A stretch of 64,000 bases of DNA from Marinobacterium sp. (GTDB lineage: Bacteria; Pseudomonadota; Gammaproteobacteria; Pseudomonadales; Balneatricaceae). Below the pieces are notes generated by a model, which made no database searches, was not told where the DNA came from, and was given only the letters and a program-made list of their open reading frames with translations. The first letter of the stretch is position 1. The number at the start of each line of letters is the position of its first letter. The DNA lies in contig JAOXSF010000111.1 of the NCBI GenBank assembly GCA_025800125.1, forward strand, positions 35,289 through 99,288, in the 5' to 3' direction. A program made the translations under genes and the position numbers. This document shows, one piece after another, positions 12,601-20,958 of this stretch.

Positions 12601-13626
12601 AAATTCATTACGCTTGGTCAGATCACCAACCAGGGTGTCAGCACCTTCAGTACCGGTATGCTGTAGCCACTCAGGGTTGGTGCCAATCATTAACTGCCGT
12701 ACGGTCAGCGCTGTACCGTCCTCAAAAACAACGCGATGGCCTGCGTCATCGTTCAGGTTAACCTCTACCAGGGTAAGCGTATCACCCGTCAGTACCCCAT
12801 CTCTCAGCAACGAGATAACGGTATTACCAAACGCACCTGCTTCAAGCTGTAAGTCGGCCGCAGTAATGCCAGGCCCCATAATAATGGTGTCGCCCTTAGA
12901 ACTGTACCGCACCGTATCATTGTCATAGCCATAGCCAAAATGTATGGAATGGCTCTTATCGTCACCAAACATACAGATGATTTCATCGTCACCAGCTTTG
13001 CCATCAAACTCAAAATGGCCATAGTAATCATTCCAGGCGTTCAGCGTATCATCACCATCAGTGCCTATATGCTGCTGCGAGCCACCAGCATCAGCTGGAT
13101 CAGGGGGGGTGTATGAGTTTTCCCAATCGATATCACTATCCTGACTGACAGACAGTTCATCCCCCTGCTCAGCTTCATCAGACACCACCACATTATCCTG
13201 CTGTGCAGCATCTTCAGTAACCACAGCATCCGTTTCATCTGTGGTTTCTTCTACAGGCGTGTCAGTATCTGAAGCAGGAGTTTCAGCGTCCCCGGCAGGT
13301 TCAGCCGTATCTGAGGCTGGAGTGCCAGTCTCCCCGGCAGGCTCTGCCGTATCTGAGGCTGGAGTGTCAGCTTCCCCGGCAGGTTCAGCCATATCTGAGG
13401 CTGGAGTGTCAGCGTCCTCCGCTGTCTCCTGAGATGCTTCTGTCCCAGGCGCTGCCGGGTCAGTCAGCTGTGAATCCTGCCCGGGTGTCACAGCATCTGA
13501 TACAGGGGGTACAACTGTATCTGTTTCCGCAGGCACTGTTATAGAAGTAGAAGTATCTACAGAAGATGACTCTTCTTCTGCGGGGAGGTTATTTTTTGGG
13601 GCACTGGAAGGGAGATTGTTATTCAC
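6631..13626 (-). CDS. Giant RTX-like calcium-binding repeat protein
   Basis: A 2331-residue acidic repeat protein, probably secreted; function unknown. After about 170 residues rich in Ser/Thr/Pro/Glu, with 14-residue repeats, it consists of alternating modules. One carries a GGxGxD-type nonapeptide followed by F/YNRGDGxD (eight copies), the other a GGAGDD or GYGxxxDTV stretch. Both end in segments like LQFSDGT or LIFADGTE, which resemble the haemolysin-type calcium-binding related domain. The central units repeat with an exact 789-bp (263-codon) period. No enzyme domain or N-terminal signal peptide is visible, and no type I secretion genes are nearby, so export is inferred from the family. 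Start is GTG at 13624-13626 with AAGGAA about seven bases upstream. It is a single-gene unit behind an AT-rich leader. Confidence 0.85.
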   Translation of the reverse strand: MNNNLPSSAPKNNLPAEEESSSVDTSTSITVPAETDTVVPPVSDAVTPGQDSQLTDPAAPGTEASQETAEDADTPASDMAEPAGEADTPASDTAEPAGETGTPASDTAEPAGDAETPASDTDTPVEETTDETDAVVTEDAAQQDNVVVSDEAEQGDELSVSQDSDIDWENSYTPPDPADAGGSQQHIGTDGDDTLNAWNDYYGHFEFDGKAGDDEIICMFGDDKSHSIHFGYGYDNDTVRYSSKGDTIIMGPGITAADLQLEAGAFGNTVISLLRDGVLTGDTLTLVEVNLNDDAGHRVVFEDGTALTVRQLMIGTNPEWLQHTGTEGADTLVGDLTKRNEFNGGAGDDTFKGTINADRYIFNRGDGNDSIDDVWSVNGDVDGLTDTIVFGEGISLSDIRITQASKRSPDLTIHVLENGEESGDSIFITSVAKLSNPERQTLEFADGTKVVLQDIPVTVQGTDNTEALYGYVDRFNGFHGGQGDDTLYTDGSKANIYFGYGDGKDVVDKMTADSAIVMADGISLEDIRCSWKTDGSLRGPLLELFRDGEATGDSVLLYALKEDTLTSQSVVFSDGSKITVSDLLDLKLNHEVGLVGTAGDDKLEGQAGTGQIFKGGAGNDVLLGKELADTYVFNRGDGHDVILDNGTGAAAGTIDIIQFGEGISRDDLRLIPSDHHSTSVELQILQNGEPSGDSLSLRYGLQNNLAIEQLRFNDDSVMSFAELLLEVRGTDADDTLTGVYSHQNLMVGGAGNDTFELVAGAAQIQLGYGSDHDTVTNMGADDVIRLDEGVTASDVRVFAASTGVVVELLQGSAPSGDSLTLAGMSVDALDGQTLRFADGAEATLAAHMAAAGDNETYVGTTGHDVLEAEAGEDAEFHGGKGDDDLLGKDGADRYVFNRGDGHDSILDNGTGAAAGTVDTIVLGVGISRDDLRLVASDHHSTSVELQVLQNGEPGTDRLTLKYGLQNALSIEQLQFSDGTTMSFDELRLEVRGTAGDDTLEGVYGHKNLMVGGAGDDTLKLAVGANEVQLTYGGGNDTVINSRFGDDVVLGDGITEQDLRLFTSGAGVVIELLQAGRPSGDSITLSGNNLASLGDQKLIFADGTELLVKERLQADLAQPVLQGTDGNDELKAQSGQDTEFRGGTGDDTLLGKNGADRYVFNRGDGHDSIIDNGTGSAAGTLDTIVLGEGISREDLRLVASDHHSTSAELQILQDGEPTADRLTLKYGLQNALAIEQLEFSDGSTLSMDELLLEVHGTDAAETLTGVYGHQNLVISGGGDDRIELALGANLVQFGYGSGKDTVINSRFSDDVKLDADITSQDLQLFVNASGVVIELLRDGVATGDRLTLADNRLESLGDQKLIFADGTEITVRDRLQDNSGYAIYEGTDGNDLLRAAARENAEFRGGAGDDDLLGNSGADRYVFNRGDGHDRILDNGTAAATGTVDTLILGEGIERSDLRLVGSSHHSTSVELQVLENGQPGSDRLTIKYGLQNNLAIEQLQFSDGSTMRFDDLPLEIHGTDGDDTLTGVYGHTNLMVGGAGNDTFELVYGEHDVQLGYGSGQDTVHNSYTGDDIRLDEGITAADVKVSVDYTGVVIELLQAGQPSGDSLTLSGVVLATLGNQKLLFADGTESTVKAQLLQSAGRQVFEGTSGDDLLESDAGYNAEFRGGEGNDTLVGQEGSDHYIFNRGDGHDQILDVGIGAEAGTVDSIIFGAGISAGDLRLVPSDQHSTSVELQILQDGQLTGDRLTLKYGLQSNMAIEQLQFSDGSTMNFADLPLEIHGTSGNDTLSGVFGQKNLMVGGAGDDVLELALGDNDVQFGYGSGNDTVRNSHMGDDIVLDEGISTADLRFAETDAGIVITLLQDGTASGDSVTLVGATQATLGDQALRFADGTEVSVHDALLAGPPIEWTVQQGTDGADLLTGVADAHNEFRGGLGDDTLTGSNMADRYIYNRGDGADTLTAFSTDGSESDRIVFGEGISFEDLQLFQRSEYDETWDYYRTFLQLNVLNKGEYTGDQLALKGTTRPGDGGLEVLEFADGSTVNLQDMYLKVGDLKYHEWGRPSSTGNAIGYNYEFDTGAGDDIIHLVDGHHKVHFGYGHDQDFLEKLKSDQMVTIIIDEGIALEDIKPYYSVGFGTISLKLMQGGELTGDNLQFSQAHGADDWTVQLGDGTELTVRELFERYDQQTEAISKTGTDGEDRLDVGNGVAGIFEGGKGDDFLTAEWRSDTYIFNRGDGHDSILDVDLGNIAGAQDVISFGDGITQADIRVVVSSKSENDYDIHVLDNGQQVNDTLTVLSGLFRKDDSKIEQLQFSDGTTIDMLDLIGQGLPTEIV
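6921..12524 (-). repeat. Tandem ~789-bp coding repeats in the RTX gene
   Basis: A codon-aligned landmark (complement of H/N-G-D in the FNRGDGxD motif) occurs at 6921, 7758, 8553, 9342, 10131, 10920, 11709 and 12522. Spacings are 837, 795, 789, 789, 789, 789 and 813 bp. The middle copies are exactly in register and visibly very similar in DNA; outer copies are more diverged. This pattern points to growth by duplication of a 263-codon unit. Confidence 0.9.
13265..13407 (-). repeat. 42-bp tandem repeat coding for a Thr/Pro/Ala/Glu linker
   Basis: Three full copies and a partial one start at 13265, 13307, 13349 and 13391, exactly 42 bp apart. They encode 14-residue units of the form TPASDTAEPAGEx D near the N-terminus of the RTX protein, a likely unstructured spacer and a possible site of copy-number change. 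Confidence 0.85.
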
Positions 13627-14158
13627 GGGAATTTCCTTTTCTTAAGAACAAGCATTCATTTAAGAACTAGCCCATAACGCTTAAATGAATAAAAAATACA
13701 GACAAAAACTTATATGAGCCGTCAAAAAATATAAATACAATCGTATAACCAACAATACAGTAAATATAATAAACCTCTTAAAGCCACAAGCCTTGTTATA
13801 TTAAAAGCGTTACTTTTTCCATGACCTGAGACCATTAATAGTTTCTTACAGGGAAATTATTAATAAATGATCATTTCATCTAAAACACATTAACCCAGTC
13901 TAAAGTTGTAACTAATAATATGTACCAAAATTCATACCAACATCCTTATGCTAAAAAATTTACTATAGACTGTACTAAAGGGTTATACGCCTGAATGAAT
14001 ATGGTGTAAATGTTCAGAGACTGAACAATAGTAGTATAAATTGCGTACAATACAAACGATGGTATGAACAGATAGTGAGGATTTTTGCCCATCACACCTC
14101 ATTTAATCAGCCGACAAATGCCCCGAGCCCACTGCAGACCCGGAGCAATATATCAGCT
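13627..14158. other. AT-rich intergenic region upstream of the RTX gene
   Basis: About 530 bp without a plausible gene, strikingly richer in A and T than its surroundings. It must contain the promoter of the RTX gene (leftward) and the end of the pyr operon transcript. No clear operator or terminator was recognised. The composition would suit silencing by an H-NS/MvaT-type protein, but that is inference. Confidence 0.5.
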
Positions 14159-15445
14159 TTATGCGACTACAGTCTGGTATACCGGCTGACCTGCCAGCAG
14201 AGTTGCCACAACCTGGCCTTTCAACTCCAGCCCCATAAAGGGCGTATTACGGCCCGCAGATTGACAATTATCATCACTCAACACCCAGGTGGCTTGCGGA
14301 TCAAAAATACAGATGTCCGCTTCACTACCTACACTCAGATTACCAATCTCCTGCTGTCCCAGAATTTTTGCCGGGCCTGCGGTCAGCTTCTCGATAATCT
14401 GTGGCAAATCAGCCATCCCCTGCTCAACCAGCAGTAAGGCCAGTGGCAACAGAGTCTCCAGACCAGCAATGCCAGGCTCTGTTGAGGCAAACGGTGCCTG
14501 TTTGGCCGCCGCTTCATGCGGCTGGTGATCAGAGCAGATCGCCTGGATCTCATTGGCCAGCAATGCCTGACGCAGGCCTGCACGGTCAAGCTGACTGCGC
14601 AGAGGCGGTATGACATGGAAATTGCTATCGAAGCCACTGACATTCTCATCAGTCAGGAAGAAATGATGAATGGCTACATCACAGGTCACCGGCAGGCCAC
14701 GGTCACGGGAACCCTGCACCATCTTCACCGAACGCAGACAGGTCAGCTGACCAAAATGCGCCCGCACGCCGGTCTGTTCAACCAGCAACAGACAGCGGGC
14801 CACTTCCACCGTTTCTGCCGCTTCCGAAATGCCGTCCAGACCCAGCCGGGAACTGGTGGTGTCATCGTGCATACAGCCCTTACCCACCAGCGTATTATCC
14901 TGCGGCTGGAACTGCACCAGCAGATCATGGGTAGCAGCATATTCCAGTGCACGCATCAGTGTCAGCGAATTGCTGACTGGCTCACGCATATTGGTGAACG
15001 CTACACAGCCGGAGCTATGCAGCGCGTGCATCGGTGCCAGCTGCTCACCATTTAGCCCCTGAGTTAACGCACCCATTGGCAATACACGGGCGTTACCCGC
15101 CGCTTCAGCGCGGTCAAGAATCAGTTCTGCCACCGCCGGGGTGTCCACAATCGGTCTACAATCCGGTGGCGTTACCAGCGTAGTAATACCACCCGCTGCA
15201 GCTGCTGCCGTTTCGGAAGCGATGGTGCCTTTCTGGGTATAACCGGGCTCACGCACATGGGCACACAGATCAATCAGCCCAGGCACCACAATCTGGCCAC
15301 TGGCATCAATCTGCTGTTCAGCTTCAAAGCCCTGCGGCGCACTACCTATTGCAGCGATACGACCATCCTGAACATAGAGGTCTGCCTGCTGATCAATACC
15401 GTTGGCCGGGTCGATAATACGGCCACCCTGAATTACCAGACTCAT
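14159..15445 (-). CDS. pyrC': Dihydroorotase-like protein PyrC', probably catalytically inactive
   Basis: A 428-residue amidohydrolase-fold protein encoded with pyrB. In active dihydroorotases the metal motif reads DxHxH before xREPG; here it reads [10 protein letters not shown], with the first His replaced by Cys. Other zinc-ligand regions are also altered: RAHFGQLT replaces the usual HxxHVS, and FHVIPPLR replaces the typical KVNPPLR context, although SDHQPHE is kept. In Pseudomonas such a PyrC' is a non-catalytic partner needed for assembly of aspartate transcarbamoylase, and that role is inferred here. Its ATG overlaps the pyrB stop by four bases, indicating translational coupling. A true pyrC should exist elsewhere in the genome. 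Confidence 0.88.
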   Translation of the reverse strand: MSLVIQGGRIIDPANGIDQQADLYVQDGRIAAIGSAPQGFEAEQQIDASGQIVVPGLIDLCAHVREPGYTQKGTIASETAAAAAGGITTLVTPPDCRPIVDTPAVAELILDRAEAAGNARVLPMGALTQGLNGEQLAPMHALHSSGCVAFTNMREPVSNSLTLMRALEYAATHDLLVQFQPQDNTLVGKGCMHDDTTSSRLGLDGISEAAETVEVARCLLLVEQTGVRAHFGQLTCLRSVKMVQGSRDRGLPVTCDVAIHHFFLTDENVSGFDSNFHVIPPLRSQLDRAGLRQALLANEIQAICSDHQPHEAAAKQAPFASTEPGIAGLETLLPLALLLVEQGMADLPQIIEKLTAGPAKILGQQEIGNLSVGSEADICIFDPQATWVLSDDNCQSAGRNTPFMGLELKGQVVATLLAGQPVYQTVVA

Positions 15446-16452
15446 GCGTTCTCTCCGTTCATCTGTCGTTCCTGCTTCTCCTGCACCTGACCACTGACCG
15501 CCATGGACATCACGGCCATACGCACCGCCAGGCCGTTAGTCACCTGATCAAGAATCAGCGAGCGCGGGCCATCGGCCACCGAGGTTTCGATCTCAACACC
15601 GCGGTTGATCGGGCCAGGATGCAGCACCACTGCATCCGGTTTGGCAATCGCCAGTTTCTCTTCAGTCAGACCGTAGAGTTTGTAGAACTCAGACTCGGAT
15701 GGCAGCAGCGCACTGTTCATGCGCTCCTTCTGCAGGCGTAGCATCATCACCACATCTACATCTTTCAGGCCCTCGTTCATATTGGTGTAAACCATGACAC
15801 CCATCGCTTCGATATGACGCGGCAGCAGCGTTTGCGGGCCAATTACCCGTACTTCAGCCACACCCAGCGTGCGCAGAGCGTGAATCTGAGAGCGGGCAAC
15901 ACGGGAATGCAGGATGTCACCGACGATGGCGCAGGTCAGTTTGCTGAAATCGCCCTTGTGGCGGCGGATAGTCAGCATATCCAGCATCGCCTGGGTCGGG
16001 TGAGCATGACGGCCATCTCCGGCATTGATAACAGCAACATCTGGCGTTACATGCTCGGCAATATAATGCGCCGCACCGCTATCAGAGTGACGCACCACAA
16101 ACATATCGGCGTGCATGGCATGCAGGGTCATCAACGTATCACGCAGTGACTCGCCCTTGGTGGTGGATGAGGTACTGATATTGAGGTTCAGTACGTCCGC
16201 CGACAGCCGTTTAGCGGCCAGTTCAAAGGTCGACAGGGTACGGGTACTGTTTTCAAAGAACAGATTCGCCACGGTAGTACCGCGCAGCAGCGGTAACTTC
16301 TTCACCTGACGGTCACCGACATCAAGAAAAGATTCTGCGGTATCCAGAATTTCGGTCAGTAGTTCGCGGCTCAGTCCTTCAGTGGACAGGAAGTGCTTCA
16401 GCTGGCCCTGGGCATTCAGCTGAATACGGTTAGCATCTACAGGTTCAAACAT
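15442..16452 (-). CDS. pyrB: Aspartate carbamoyltransferase catalytic subunit
   Basis: Condenses carbamoyl phosphate with aspartate, the first committed pyrimidine step. The 336-residue product shows the carbamoyl-phosphate motif [19 protein letters not shown] with the catalytic Lys, HPTQAMLD, and the aspartate-side LHPGPINRG. The N-terminal extension before the STRT motif is like that of Pseudomonas PyrB. It lies 12 bp after pyrR and overlaps pyrC' by four bases, so pyrR-pyrB-pyrC' form one translationally coupled set. Confidence 0.97.
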   Translation of the reverse strand: MFEPVDANRIQLNAQGQLKHFLSTEGLSRELLTEILDTAESFLDVGDRQVKKLPLLRGTTVANLFFENSTRTLSTFELAAKRLSADVLNLNISTSSTTKGESLRDTLMTLHAMHADMFVVRHSDSGAAHYIAEHVTPDVAVINAGDGRHAHPTQAMLDMLTIRRHKGDFSKLTCAIVGDILHSRVARSQIHALRTLGVAEVRVIGPQTLLPRHIEAMGVMVYTNMNEGLKDVDVVMMLRLQKERMNSALLPSESEFYKLYGLTEEKLAIAKPDAVVLHPGPINRGVEIETSVADGPRSLILDQVTNGLAVRMAVMSMAVSGQVQEKQERQMNGENA

Positions 16453-16464
16453 CAGGATTCCCGA

Positions 16465-16974
16465 TCAGGTACGTTGACTGATTTCCAGCGACAGTGGTTC
16501 AGGGCCCAGCAGTTTTACCTGCTGATCCGGCCCCAGTGCCAGCGTGCCCCCGGTTACATCGGCCTGAATCGGCAACTGACGGCGTTGCAGATCCAGCAGT
16601 GTAATCAGGCTCACCGACGCCGGGCGGCCGTAGTCAAAAATCTCGTTCAGGGCAGCGCGGATGGTGCGACCACTCATGATCACATCGTCCACCAGCAGGA
16701 TATGACGACCTTCAGTGTCGCAGGGCAGCCGGGTCGGTTTCACTTTGGGGTTAATACCCACCTGGGTGAAATCATCACGGTAGAAGGAGATGTCCATCTC
16801 CCCCAGCGGGCTTTGCAGACCCAGCTTGCAATGCAGCCGCTGTGCCAGCCAGACACCGCCAGTACGAATACCGATCATCAGCGGGTCTTCAATCTGACGC
16901 TGGCTGATCAGCGCCTGCAGATCTGTGCCCATTTTATCCAGCAGGGCGTCAACGCTAAGAGTTCCCGAGCTCAT
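16465..16974 (-). CDS. pyrR: PyrR, pyrimidine operon regulator / uracil phosphoribosyltransferase-like
   Basis: 169 residues with the phosphoribosyltransferase PRPP loop [15 protein letters not shown] near residue 100 and [15 protein letters not shown] near residue 33. PyrR proteins regulate pyr genes and may have UPRT activity. The frame is open further upstream, but ATG at 16972-16974 has a strong GGAGG six bases before it and gives the family length, [12 protein letters not shown] at the start. This start overlaps the last 20 bases of ruvX. In Pseudomonas PyrR is a regulator; whether it acts on the pyr leader here cannot be seen. Confidence 0.92.
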   Translation of the reverse strand: MSSGTLSVDALLDKMGTDLQALISQRQIEDPLMIGIRTGGVWLAQRLHCKLGLQSPLGEMDISFYRDDFTQVGINPKVKPTRLPCDTEGRHILLVDDVIMSGRTIRAALNEIFDYGRPASVSLITLLDLQRRQLPIQADVTGGTLALGPDQQVKLLGPEPLSLEISQRT

Positions 16975-17428
16975 AGAGATCCTCCAGTCGGGTGTGGCTG
17001 GGAATACGCTGGTCAGTTCCAAACCAGCTTTCAACAATAAGCTGCGCGGCGATGCCGTCCACAGACTCTTTTCTGAAATCGTTGCTACCGCCACGGGCAA
17101 AATGAATCTCTTTTGCTTCAGCGGTAGATAAGCGTTCATCAATCAGAAAACAGGGGACTTTACTGCGCTCGTGCAGCCGGTTGGCAAACTTGCGGGCCCG
17201 TCGGGCCATCTCACTGATGGTGCCATCCATATTAAGCGGAATACCCACCACCAGTGCATCAGGGGACCATTCGGCAATAACTTTATCGATCAGCGACCAG
17301 TCGGGTATACCGTCGCGGGCATTCAGGGGTGGCAACGGGCTGGCCGTGCCGGTCAGTACGTGACCTGCAGCTATGCCGATGCGTCCCGTGCCAAAGTCAA
17401 AGGCCAGGATCTGGGCGTAATCAGTCAT
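16955..17428 (-). CDS. ruvX: RuvX/YqgF pre-16S rRNA nuclease
   Basis: A 157-residue RNase H-fold protein processing the 5' end of 16S rRNA. Motifs are the N-terminal [14 protein letters not shown] (first catalytic Asp), [11 protein letters not shown] and [12 protein letters not shown], with a late Asp in [10 protein letters not shown]. It lies downstream of yqgE and overlaps pyrR by 20 bases, matching the Pseudomonas order yqgE-yqgF-pyrR. Length is slightly above the usual 138-150 residues because of a longer C-terminus. Confidence 0.95.
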   Translation of the reverse strand: MTDYAQILAFDFGTGRIGIAAGHVLTGTASPLPPLNARDGIPDWSLIDKVIAEWSPDALVVGIPLNMDGTISEMARRARKFANRLHERSKVPCFLIDERLSTAEAKEIHFARGGSNDFRKESVDGIAAQLIVESWFGTDQRIPSHTRLEDLYELGNS

Positions 17429-17486
17429 GAAAAGTCCAGCTTGTGAAATGTTTCCGACCTTCAGACTACCCGGACATCCAGGTACT

Positions 17487-18056
17487 TCAGGCCGTGCCGC
17501 TATGGGCGGTCAGCAGACTGAGATCAACACCAAGGGACGTTGCCGCCGCCTGCAGACGTTGCTCAGCCGGTGTGGCGAACATTATATCCAGATCTGCCGG
17601 GCAACTTAACCAGTCATTACGCAGGATTTCAGCATCCAGCTGGCCCGGCCCCCAGCCAGCATAACCCAGTGCAACAATCACTTCGTCACGTTCAGGCCCC
17701 TCCCCATGGGCCATCGCTTCCAGAATATCCAGCGAAGAGGTCAGACAGAGGCCTTCACCAATGCTTACCGTAGAAGCCCAGTGCTGATCCATACGCTGGC
17801 GGTGCAGAATAAAACCGCGCTCACGGGCCACCGGCCCACCGCCATACACAGGGCCCTGAGCCGGATTATCCGCATCAATATCCAGATGACTGAATAATGA
17901 TGGCAGATCGAAATCCAGTGGGCGGTTAATAATCACACCCATGGCCCCCTCTTCATCATGCTCGCAGATATAACTCAGACTGCTGGCAAACAGCGGGTCC
18001 TGCATGTGTGGCATGGCAATCAGGAAGTGACCGCGCAAACTGCTGTACTGGGACAT
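17487..18056 (-). CDS. yqgE: YqgE/AlgH family protein
   Basis: 189 residues with the family hallmarks: LRGHFLIAMPHMQDPLFASSLSYICEH at the N-terminus, GVIINRPLDF, VYGGGPVARERGFILH, and ALGYAGWGPGQLDAEI near the end. The biochemical role is not established; AlgH was named for an effect on alginate genes in Pseudomonas. GAGG precedes the ATG by nine bases. It belongs to the gshB-tonB-yqgE-ruvX run. Confidence 0.95.
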   Translation of the reverse strand: MSQYSSLRGHFLIAMPHMQDPLFASSLSYICEHDEEGAMGVIINRPLDFDLPSLFSHLDIDADNPAQGPVYGGGPVARERGFILHRQRMDQHWASTVSIGEGLCLTSSLDILEAMAHGEGPERDEVIVALGYAGWGPGQLDAEILRNDWLSCPADLDIMFATPAEQRLQAAATSLGVDLSLLTAHSGTA

Positions 18057-18097
18057 GGCAAAGAACCTCGACTGTAGGGTTTAACGATTTACAAACT

Positions 18098-18127
18098 CAG
18101 GGTACAGGCATTCAGGGTACTGGCATT
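18098..18127. repeat. Two 15-bp direct repeats between tonB and yqgE
   Basis: CAGGGTACAGGCATT (18098-18112) is followed immediately by CAGGGTACTGGCATT (18113-18127), one mismatch. It resembles other short tandem repeats in intergenic gaps of this window. Confidence 0.8.
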
Positions 18128-18145
18128 GAGACCGCACAAGCAGCC

Positions 18146-19087
18146 TCAGAACACGCGGGTGCGCTGCTCAAACTTCCAGGTACGGATGATTTCCAGTACG
18201 TCAGTGGTACGGCGCATCTGCGGTGGAAACGGCGAAAACGGCGCAGCCATACGTACAATGCGAATCGCAGCATCATCCAGCACCCGATGCCCGGATGAAC
18301 TCAGGACGCTGATCTCTTTGACTGACCCATCAGGTTGCAAGGCTACCAGCAACCGCAGCTGACCGTATGTCCTGCCCTGTCGCGCTTCTTCAGGATAGTT
18401 GAGGTTACCCACCGCCTCGATTTTGCGCCGCCAGCTGTCCAGATAAGCCGCGTCTTCACGGGCTTTGGTGGTGGCAGAGGTTAATCGACGCACCCGTGGC
18501 TGTTTGGCCAGCCACTCTTCGGTGGCATCGATCTGGGCCTGCAGACTGGCCATTTCCAGGCTGCGGCTGAGCAACGACGTTGCACCACCATCCGGGCGTG
18601 GCGGCGCGAACGCACGGTCATGCTGCTGCTTATCAGCCTGCTGCTGTTCACTGACTGCCACAGTGGTAATTACTTTTGCACCACCAGCACTGGACTTTTC
18701 CGGTGAGCGCTCCGGTTCAGCCGCCAGCTCACGGGTTACCGGCTCTGGTGGCGTCGGCTCGGCAGAAGGTTGCTCGGTAGCCGTCCACTGGGCGGCCAGC
18801 TCAACCGGCTCCGCTGCCTGCAACTCCGAATGCTGGCGCACGGCAGGCAGGTGTTTCTGTTCTTCACTGCCACTGCCCAGCTGATTGGTAGGGGCAATAA
18901 AATCAGCATTATCCGGTACTTCACGGCTCTGATACTGGGACAGGGTTATCTCCAGTGTTGAGACTGGCTTGAGCGCCGGAACACTGGTAAAGGCGATGCC
19001 CAGAATGGCCATTGCATGTACCGCAATGGCCATGAACAGTGTAAAGCCGAAACGGTCACTGACCGGCCTGTCGATAACGCTGTCCAT
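18146..19087 (-). CDS. tonB: TonB-family energy transducer
   Basis: 313 residues: a membrane anchor at about residues 14-34, a long Pro/Glu/Gln-rich periplasmic stretch, a helical part near 190-220, and a C-terminal TonB domain from about residue 232 (YPEEARQGRTYGQLRLLVALQPDGS to the end). Such proteins link the proton-motive force through ExbB/ExbD to outer-membrane receptors. It sits between gshB and yqgE as in Pseudomonas, without exbB or exbD nearby, so its receptor partners are unknown. ATG has GGAG upstream. Confidence 0.9.
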   Translation of the reverse strand: MDSVIDRPVSDRFGFTLFMAIAVHAMAILGIAFTSVPALKPVSTLEITLSQYQSREVPDNADFIAPTNQLGSGSEEQKHLPAVRQHSELQAAEPVELAAQWTATEQPSAEPTPPEPVTRELAAEPERSPEKSSAGGAKVITTVAVSEQQQADKQQHDRAFAPPRPDGGATSLLSRSLEMASLQAQIDATEEWLAKQPRVRRLTSATTKAREDAAYLDSWRRKIEAVGNLNYPEEARQGRTYGQLRLLVALQPDGSVKEISVLSSSGHRVLDDAAIRIVRMAAPFSPFPPQMRRTTDVLEIIRTWKFEQRTRVF

Positions 19088-19105
19088 GATCAGTCAGTCT
19101 CCGTC

Positions 19106-20056
19106 TCAGGCCGCCAGACGGCGCTCAATAGCGTCCATCAGCTGCATGGCAATATCAAGCCCGAACTGTTCATCCAGCTGACGAATGCAGGTCGGGCAGG
19201 TGACGTTAATCTCGGTCAGATAGTCACCAATGACATCCAGCCCGACAAACAGCAGGCCGGCTTCCTTGATAGCAGGCTGCACCTGGCTGACAATCCAGCG
19301 GTCCCGCTCGCTCATCTCTCGGCCTTCCGCACGGCCACCCGCCGCCAGGTTACCACGGGTTTCGCCACCCTGAGGGATACGAGCCAGTGCATAAGGTACG
19401 GGCTCACCATCCACCAGCAGAATACGCTTGTCGCCGTGGACAATCTCAGGAATATATTTCTGCGCCATGATCATCTGGCTGCCAAACTGGGTCAGGGTTT
19501 CGATAATCACCCCCAGATTGAGGCCGTCGGCACCAATACGGTAGATAGAACTGCCGCCCATGCCATCCAGTGGCTTGAAGATCACATCACCATGTTCAGC
19601 ATGGAAAGCACGCAGCTGGTCTTCATTGCGGGTCACCAGCACCGGTGGTGTACACTGGGCAAAATGGGTAGCAAACAGCTTCTCATTAAAGTTGCGTACC
19701 GCCTGAGTGTTGTTGGTAACCAGCACCCCATCACGCTCAGCCAGCGCCAGTAACTGGGTGGTGTAGAGGAATTCATTATTGAATGGCGGATCAACACGAT
19801 TGAGGATCACATCCAGCTCTTTCAGTGGTGTATCACTGTATTCACCACGGTCAAACCAGTTTTCCGGGTCCATCGCCACAGTAATCGGTGCCATGCGGCC
19901 ATGCACCACACCATCACGCAGGAACAGACTGTGCTGCTCCATGTAGAAGATCTGCCAGCCTTTGCGCTGAGCGGCCCACATCATTGCCAGGGTACTGTCC
20001 TTGTAATAACTGATGGATTCAATCGGGTCCATCACCACGCCAATTTTCACGCTCAC
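19106..20056 (-). CDS. gshB: Glutathione synthetase
   Basis: ATP-grasp ligase joining gamma-glutamylcysteine and glycine. The 316-residue protein begins SVKIGVVMDPIESI and has the glycine-rich ATP loop KPLDGMGGSSIYRI, the AQKYIPEIVHGDKRI segment and C-terminal GLDVIGDYLTEINVTCPT. Start is GTG at 20054-20056 with GAGGA seven bases upstream. It is followed by tonB after 18 bp, consistent with one transcript. Confidence 0.97.
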   Translation of the reverse strand: MSVKIGVVMDPIESISYYKDSTLAMMWAAQRKGWQIFYMEQHSLFLRDGVVHGRMAPITVAMDPENWFDRGEYSDTPLKELDVILNRVDPPFNNEFLYTTQLLALAERDGVLVTNNTQAVRNFNEKLFATHFAQCTPPVLVTRNEDQLRAFHAEHGDVIFKPLDGMGGSSIYRIGADGLNLGVIIETLTQFGSQMIMAQKYIPEIVHGDKRILLVDGEPVPYALARIPQGGETRGNLAAGGRAEGREMSERDRWIVSQVQPAIKEAGLLFVGLDVIGDYLTEINVTCPTCIRQLDEQFGLDIAMQLMDAIERRLAA

Positions 20057-20101
20057 AGAAGATCCTCAAAGTAAAATTGTGTTGCTTGCAGGCAGCCTGA
20101 G

Positions 20102-20830
20102 TCAGCCCAGATCACCCCACAGATAATGCATCACTGCCTGCGCCGCGACCGGGGCAGTTTCAGTACGCATCACTCTGGGCCCCAGTGCCAGCGGCTGGAA
20201 ACCATGGCCCATGGCCCGCTCAACCTCTGCTTCGGTCAAACCACCTTCAGGGCCGATCAACAATGCAACAGACTGTGGGGTTTCATAAGCCCCCAGCGGG
20301 GCAGCACTGTGATGATGCAGCACGAATTTCAGTTCAGCATCAACACCGGCGCACCAGTCGTCCAGTGACTGGAAGCCATTAATTACCGGTACAACAGCAC
20401 GACCAGACTGCTCACAGGCACTGACCACAACCTGCTGCCAGTGCTGCTGGCGTTTCGCCTGGCGTTGCGCATCAAGTTTTACCTCACAGCGTTCTGACAA
20501 CAGCGGTGTCAGCTCGGCCATACCGGTTTCCGTTGCTTTCTGTACCGCATAATCCATACGCTCACCACGGGATACACTCTGACCGATATGCACCAGCAAC
20601 GGTGATTCAACCGCAGTGATACTGACTGACTCGATCATCACATGGGCACGGCGTTTCTCCACCTGAGTCAGGCAGGCACGGTAGTTGTGGCCATCACCAT
20701 TGAACAGTTCCAGCACATCACCCACCCGCATACGCAGCGCGCGGACAACATGCTGAACAACCTCATCAGAGAGGGGGAAAGTATGGCCCGGTTGCAGATC
20801 ACCGGGCTGATAGAAACGGGGTATGCGCAT
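20102..20830 (-). CDS. rsmE: 16S rRNA (uracil-1498-N3)-methyltransferase
   Basis: SPOUT-fold methyltransferase modifying U1498 of 16S rRNA with SAM. Motifs of the trefoil knot are LLIGPEGGLTEAEVE and LGPRVMRTETAPVAAQAVM. The frame extends to an ATG at 20869, but start at 20828-20830 gives MRIPRFYQPG, the canonical N-terminus, and 242 residues; neither start has a strong ribosome site. It lies 45 bp before gshB on the same strand. Confidence 0.93.
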   Translation of the reverse strand: MRIPRFYQPGDLQPGHTFPLSDEVVQHVVRALRMRVGDVLELFNGDGHNYRACLTQVEKRRAHVMIESVSITAVESPLLVHIGQSVSRGERMDYAVQKATETGMAELTPLLSERCEVKLDAQRQAKRQQHWQQVVVSACEQSGRAVVPVINGFQSLDDWCAGVDAELKFVLHHHSAAPLGAYETPQSVALLIGPEGGLTEAEVERAMGHGFQPLALGPRVMRTETAPVAAQAVMHYLWGDLG

Positions 20831-20958
20831 AGAAAGGCAGTCCGGCATCAGCAAAGCAGAAACGGGCATTATGCCACAGCTGATACCGGCACCACAGCGG
20901 TGAACTGAACCATTCGGTCTACCCTTCAGTCAGCCACGCCCAGGAGAGTGAAAGCTTA

